From IMG/VR virus record IMGVR_UViG_3300032607_000145, positions 1-32,698 of that record: DNA of 32,698 nucleotides; one strand, given 5' to 3'. Position 1 is the first letter of the stretch. Each line of letters begins with the position of its first letter. The notes under the pieces were generated by a model. It ran no database searches, was not told where the DNA came from, and saw only the letters and a program-made list of their open reading frames with translations. The position numbers and the translations under genes are program-made. Of this stretch, positions 29,983-32,698 are shown in pieces. This stretch comes from a virus.

Positions 29983-30304
29983 TGTCTAAATCTACTTCCA
30001 GCCGATGTGGGGAGATTCTAAGAGCATGGGCTAGTTGTCCTGTAGAAGCGTAAGGATGGCTTACATAGCGCATTTTAAGAGTTCTACGCAGCTCTAGTGG
30101 CAAATTCTTGATTGCCTGTTCTATAAGATCTCCGTCTACATGGTCTGGCTCATAGTGTGGCTCAGATTGAACATACAAATTACCTAGTTCTGGAATGTAG
30201 TTCTTCTCAAAACTACGGCAAGTAGTATCTGGTTGTGGAGCTACCACGCCATACGATACATACCATGCCCAGTTTTTTAGCCTAGATTCCATGATGTCTT
30301 TCAT
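29897..30304 (-). CDS. Late-gene regulator, Q-like / sigma-region-4-like
   Basis: The 135 residues start with ESRLKNWAWYVSYG, the opening of Q-type and related phage antitermination proteins (RLxNWAxW). The second half is a helix-turn-helix resembling sigma-70 region 4: LIEQAIKNLPLELRRTLKMRYVSHPYASTGQLAHALRISPHRLEVDLDNAKKRLQHEL. It is the first gene of the leftward block that encodes packaging, virion and lysis proteins, the position expected for the activator of late transcription. Whether it acts by antitermination or as a transcription factor cannot be told. Confidence 0.72.
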   Translation of the reverse strand: MKDIMESRLKNWAWYVSYGVVAPQPDTTCRSFEKNYIPELGNLYVQSEPHYEPDHVDGDLIEQAIKNLPLELRRTLKMRYVSHPYASTGQLAHALRISPHRLEVDLDNAKKRLQHELDKKTKSAHYSDLLKMQDK

Positions 30305-30354
30305 ATTTAATGTAATTATTGTATTATATTCAATATCTTAAAGCAAAGGAATAT
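30305..30354. promoter_or_regulatory. Divergent promoter region
   Basis: This 50-bp A+T-rich gap separates the Q-like gene (leftward) from the metallophosphoesterase gene (rightward). The minus strand has a perfect TATAAT (30328-30323) with no good -35 box at 17 bp, as in promoters helped by an activator. The plus strand has TATTAT at 30322-30327 in the same place, so the two promoters would overlap. AAAGGA (30345-30350) serves ATG 30355. Confidence 0.4.
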
Positions 30355-31320
30355 ATGGCTGGCAACCACCTGACTGATAAAGAATGGATTACATCCTGGA
30401 ATAAAATTGGGAGTCCTAACGAATTTGCTAAAGTACATGGGATAGCAGTTAGAAATGTTATGGCTAGGCGCAGATCAATTGAGAATAGATTAGGCGTTGT
30501 ATTAGTAACATTTAATAGCCAAAATCCAGCCTATGTAAAGAAAGTAGATCAAGCACCCCATAGTGTTCGCAGAGGTATAGATGTAGATAAAGTAAAGCGA
30601 ATTATTGTATTTTCAGATGCTCACTTTACCGATACCACCACTACTGCCTTTAAAGCATTGTTAATAATGATTAAGGAATTTAAACCAGAGGTCATTATTT
30701 GCAATGGGGATGCCTTTGATGGGCAAGTATTAAGTAGATTCCCTTCTATTAACTACGATCAAAAACCTACAGTATTAGAGGAGCTTAGTGCTTGTCGTTA
30801 TCATTTAGATGAAATAGAAAAGGTAAGACCACCTGGCTGCCGTTTAATTTGGACTTTAGGCAACCACGATATGCGCTACGAGGCTTGGCTTGTTAATAAA
30901 GTGCCTGAGTATTCTGGTGTCGATGGATTTAGTCTTAAGTATCATTTTCCAAACTGGGAAACTTGTTGGTCATTTTGGATTGGAGAAGATACAGTAGTAA
31001 AGCACCGACTTAAAGGTGGCCGAACTGCTGGTTATTCAAACTTAGTGGCTGCTGGCAATACCAATATTATTACTGGGCATACCCATGTTCTTTGTGCCTC
31101 TCCTATAAGCAACTACCAAGGAACTTGGTGGGGAGTTCAAACTGGATGCCTAGCAGATCCAATGAGTTCTACTTTTGAATATTGCGAGGATAGCCCTAAA
31201 GATTGGCGTAGTGGCTTTGTGATGTTGTCATTTGAACAAGGCCGTATGCTAATGCCAGAGTTGATTATGGTATCTGGAGGAGATGAGTTTGAGTTTAGAG
31301 GCTGCATTAACAAAGTATGA
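30355..31320 (+). CDS. Metallophosphoesterase with N-terminal helical domain
   Basis: The calcineurin-like phosphoesterase motifs are complete, counted from ATG 30355: FSDAH (86-90), NGDAF (117-121), LGNHD (168-172), a His at 217 and GHTH (241-244), so two metal ions should bind. The N-terminal 60 residues (LTDKEWITSWNKIGSPNEFAKVHGI) look like a small helix-turn-helix. The substrate is unknown; phage relatives act on nucleotides, DNA or proteins. ATG 30355 has AAAGGA in good position; an earlier in-frame start at 30319 would lie inside the promoter region. Length 321 residues. Confidence 0.85.
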   Translation: MAGNHLTDKEWITSWNKIGSPNEFAKVHGIAVRNVMARRRSIENRLGVVLVTFNSQNPAYVKKVDQAPHSVRRGIDVDKVKRIIVFSDAHFTDTTTTAFKALLIMIKEFKPEVIICNGDAFDGQVLSRFPSINYDQKPTVLEELSACRYHLDEIEKVRPPGCRLIWTLGNHDMRYEAWLVNKVPEYSGVDGFSLKYHFPNWETCWSFWIGEDTVVKHRLKGGRTAGYSNLVAAGNTNIITGHTHVLCASPISNYQGTWWGVQTGCLADPMSSTFEYCEDSPKDWRSGFVMLSFEQGRMLMPELIMVSGGDEFEFRGCINKV

Positions 31321-31670
31321 GATTAAATCCAGAGGTAGTTAAAAACCTCTATGCTTCTCTTTTTTGTGTTTACCCATTTACAAAATGGAAAATGCCATTA
31401 CCAGATGAGATTGAATTTATTGTTACTCCTGACCCAGAAGTGATGGGAACTTATCTATACGATACTGGAGAAGATTATGAGCATACAGTTACTATATCGT
31501 CTGGAAGGTGTGGTCATTACTACACCATGCTTACTACCCTAGCACATGAAATGGTACACATGAGCTTTCATTGCCAAAAAGGGGATCGTTGGATGCAACA
31601 TGGCAAACCATTCAGAGCTAGGTGTTTAATGGTAGCCCATGAACTAGGATTTGATCCATTAGAACTTTAG
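31317..31670 (+). CDS. SprT-like zinc metallopeptidase-fold protein
   Basis: The 117 residues contain LAHEMVHM (HExxH, 77-81) and a downstream AHELGFDPLEL helix with a possible third ligand, as in SprT-like proteins. Preceding parts (IEFIVTPDPEVMGTYLYDT, TVTISSGRCGHYYTMLTTL) form the usual strands. It starts in ATGA overlap with the phosphoesterase gene. Its stop codon shares bases with the stop of the convergent gene. SprT-like phage proteins are common, and their substrates are unknown. Confidence 0.8.
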   Translation: MRLNPEVVKNLYASLFCVYPFTKWKMPLPDEIEFIVTPDPEVMGTYLYDTGEDYEHTVTISSGRCGHYYTMLTTLAHEMVHMSFHCQKGDRWMQHGKPFRARCLMVAHELGFDPLEL

Positions 31671-31843
31671 TGGTTTCCACCATCAATTGTTTTATTAGGC
31701 AATAAAGACTTGTACAACTTAGCTTGATCTTCTAAATCATGTATTAGTTTTATTGCTCTGTATAGCACCTCATTTTCATTCTGAGTCATTACCTTGCCAG
31801 TAAACAAATCTATCAACTCATTAACAATTTTGTTCGTTTCCAT
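31667..31843 (-). CDS. Small helical protein
   Basis: ATG 31843 is preferred: AGGA lies about 8 nt before it, whereas the earlier TTG at 31849 is only 2-3 nt from it. The 58 residues are helical and charged (NKIVNELIDLFTGKV, ENEVLYRAIKLIHDLEDQAKLYKSLL). It is the last gene of the leftward early block and its stop overlaps the convergent SprT gene. Function unknown. Confidence 0.6.
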   Translation of the reverse strand: METNKIVNELIDLFTGKVMTQNENEVLYRAIKLIHDLEDQAKLYKSLLPNKTIDGGNH

Positions 31844-31845
31844 CT

Positions 31846-31962
31846 TCAATTCCTATGGTATTTATCTTTAGGGTTGTTAAGCATAGATTTAATAAGTTCA
31901 TCTATATTAAAGAACCATTGAATAACTTTCATGCCTTCATGCGTATATATAGTAAAGCTCAT
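31846..31962 (-). CDS. 38-residue peptide
   Basis: ATG 31962 lies in ATGA overlap with the gene before it, and the stop (31846) overlaps the next start region. The product has an aromatic section (KVIQWFFNIDELIKSML) and a basic tail (NPKDKYHRN). Support comes mainly from gene packing. Function unknown. Confidence 0.45.
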   Translation of the reverse strand: MSFTIYTHEGMKVIQWFFNIDELIKSMLNNPKDKYHRN

Positions 31963-32126
31963 TTCTTTTTAATGAAATATTCATAGTATTCTTTGAGCAG
32001 CATACGCATATCACTTTTTAATGTTTCTATTTCAGTATGTTGTTGGCGTAACACTTCCGCAGCCTTTTGGATGTGTGAGCCAGAATAAAATTGCTCTAAT
32101 CTATCAGCTAAATCATTTGCGTTCAC
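31959..32126 (-). CDS. 55-residue helical protein
   Basis: GTG 32126 overlaps the TGA of the HNH gene (GTGA), and the stop overlaps the next ATG. The product is helical throughout (ANDLADRLEQFY, IQKAAEVLRQQHTEIETLKSDM) with a Lys-ending tail, likely a coiled coil. Similar ANDLADxLE openings are frequent in tiny phage proteins. Function unknown. Confidence 0.6.
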   Translation of the reverse strand: MNANDLADRLEQFYSGSHIQKAAEVLRQQHTEIETLKSDMRMLLKEYYEYFIKKK

Positions 32127-32413
32127 TTAGATCCCTTTCCAAGTTTCTTATCGACTCGCTCCAACAACTCCTCACAGGATATTCCCCATTTTTTTTCAAA
32201 ACCTTTGACACCCAATCCGTGAACGCCAGAGTTTCCCCGATGATGCTCTGGGCATAAAGGCAAGCATGGGGATGTAGCTCTGACAGCCCCATATCTCCTA
32301 ACATGATGGAGTTCCGCATCCGTAATGACTTGTTCCCCAAAGACTTCGGAGCATAAAATACATCCGAGTTCTGCAATCTGGTTAAGGCGCTTTTTTTCAT
32401 CTTTAGTTGCCAC
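32123..32413 (-). CDS. HNH nuclease, Ref-like (RecA-dependent type)
   Basis: The 96 residues have CILC (CxxC), AELHHVR, CLPLCPEHHRG and SGVHGLGVKGFEKKWG. This combination of one CxxC, an HH pair, a second C-P-x-HH and the GxHGLG segment is that of Ref-type HNH nucleases of phage P1 and of related phage recombination proteins. It cuts DNA, possibly at RecA-made loops. A second frame on the same strand (32113-32400) is a shadow without motifs. It shares a base with the upstream gene's stop. Confidence 0.8.
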   Translation of the reverse strand: MATKDEKKRLNQIAELGCILCSEVFGEQVITDAELHHVRRYGAVRATSPCLPLCPEHHRGNSGVHGLGVKGFEKKWGISCEELLERVDKKLGKGSK

Positions 32414-32619
32414 TATTGTGTAGCCCTATCTATAGTACGATTGGTTGCCTCTTGGCTTCTCCATATTTCTATTCTGGCTTGTGCAGCTATCAATTGCCAC
32501 TTTAGTTTTTCTTCTACTTCTACTGCTTCTTTTAGCCCTTGTAATAAATCTACATAATCATCTGTAGCGTAGGCTTCCATTTCTTTAGCAGCAATACTAG
32601 ATGCCGTAGATTCCAGCAT
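32413..32619 (-). CDS. Small coiled-coil protein
   Basis: The 68-residue protein is helical and acidic in its first half (ASSIAAKEMEAYATDDYVDLLQGLKEAVEVEEKLKW) and then basic (AQARIEIWRSQEATNRTID). It lies between the HNH nuclease and, around the circle, the DUF7696-like gene, which ends 32 bases before this start. Likely a small oligomer. Function unknown. Confidence 0.65.
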   Translation of the reverse strand: MLESTASSIAAKEMEAYATDDYVDLLQGLKEAVEVEEKLKWQLIAAQARIEIWRSQEATNRTIDRATQ

Positions 32620-32629
32620 AAGACGGCTT

Positions 32630-32698
32630 TTAGCAGATCGCAGATAGTTCTCTATATAAGTTCTATTTGCTTTGGCTGCTGCAAAGACACTTGATTGC
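32630..32698. repeat. Terminal direct repeat, right copy
   Basis: It is identical to bases 2-70 at the left end. The minus-strand gene at 24-263 has its last 47 bases duplicated here (32652-32698). No extra gene should be counted in this copy. Confidence 0.9.

Noticed and set aside
32113-32400. Second frame of 95 residues over the HNH nuclease
   Set aside because: It carries no recognisable motif, unlike the HNH frame, and starts without a ribosome site.
1-32698. CRISPR array, integrase or attachment site
   Set aside because: No regularly spaced repeat-spacer structure and no recombinase motif were seen in any frame.

Overview
The window is a bacteriophage genome that is probably complete. 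Bases 2-70 recur exactly at 32630-32698 (69 bp), the overlap an assembler leaves at the ends of a circular or circularly permuted molecule; the unit length is then about 32,628 bp. Coding is dense, and neighbouring genes often share ATGA or GTGA start/stop overlaps. The virion set (PBSX-type large terminase, large portal, scaffold, DUF5309-like capsid protein, adaptor, P22 gp10-like stopper, internal Gly/Ala-rich proteins, short fibres, no tape measure or sheath) points to a short-tailed podovirus. No integrase, DNA polymerase or RNA polymerase gene is visible. The A+T-rich base composition and the endolysin type suggest an aquatic proteobacterial, perhaps betaproteobacterial, host; this is inference.

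There are four transcription blocks. (1) A leftward early block starts near 3680 and crosses the contig ends to 31667: Cro-like regulator, PD-(D/E)XK-like protein, a 470-bp gene-free region with iteron-like repeats (origin candidate), DUF268 methyltransferase, replication-protein fragment, cytosine-5 methyltransferase with a second gene nested in another frame, HNH nuclease and several small proteins. (2) A rightward early block, 3844-7248, carries a single-strand annealing and exonuclease module (DUF1071/Sak, YqaJ exonuclease, SSB-like protein) among many tiny genes, some with zinc-binding cysteines. (3) A long leftward late block, 30304-7232, starts with a sigma-region-4/Q-like regulator and continues through packaging, head, neck, internal virion, fibre and lysis genes (holins, SAR endolysin, Rz with embedded Rz1). 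Three glycosyltransferases and an acetyltransferase are inserted among the virion genes. (4) A short rightward block, 30355-31670, encodes a metallophosphoesterase and a SprT-like protein. Blocks 2 and 3 collide at 7232-7248 and blocks 1 and 4 at 31667-31670, in both cases with overlapping coding ends.

The most striking locus is 256-1091. Two complete reading frames, a C5 cytosine methyltransferase and an unrelated protein of about 270 residues, lie on the same strand in different frames over about 810 bp. They start 4 nt apart behind one Shine-Dalgarno sequence. Both are broken at one 11-G tract, and the same one-base change there restores both. This shows that both frames are genuine, and marks the tract as either an assembly or sequencing error or a phase-variable switch.
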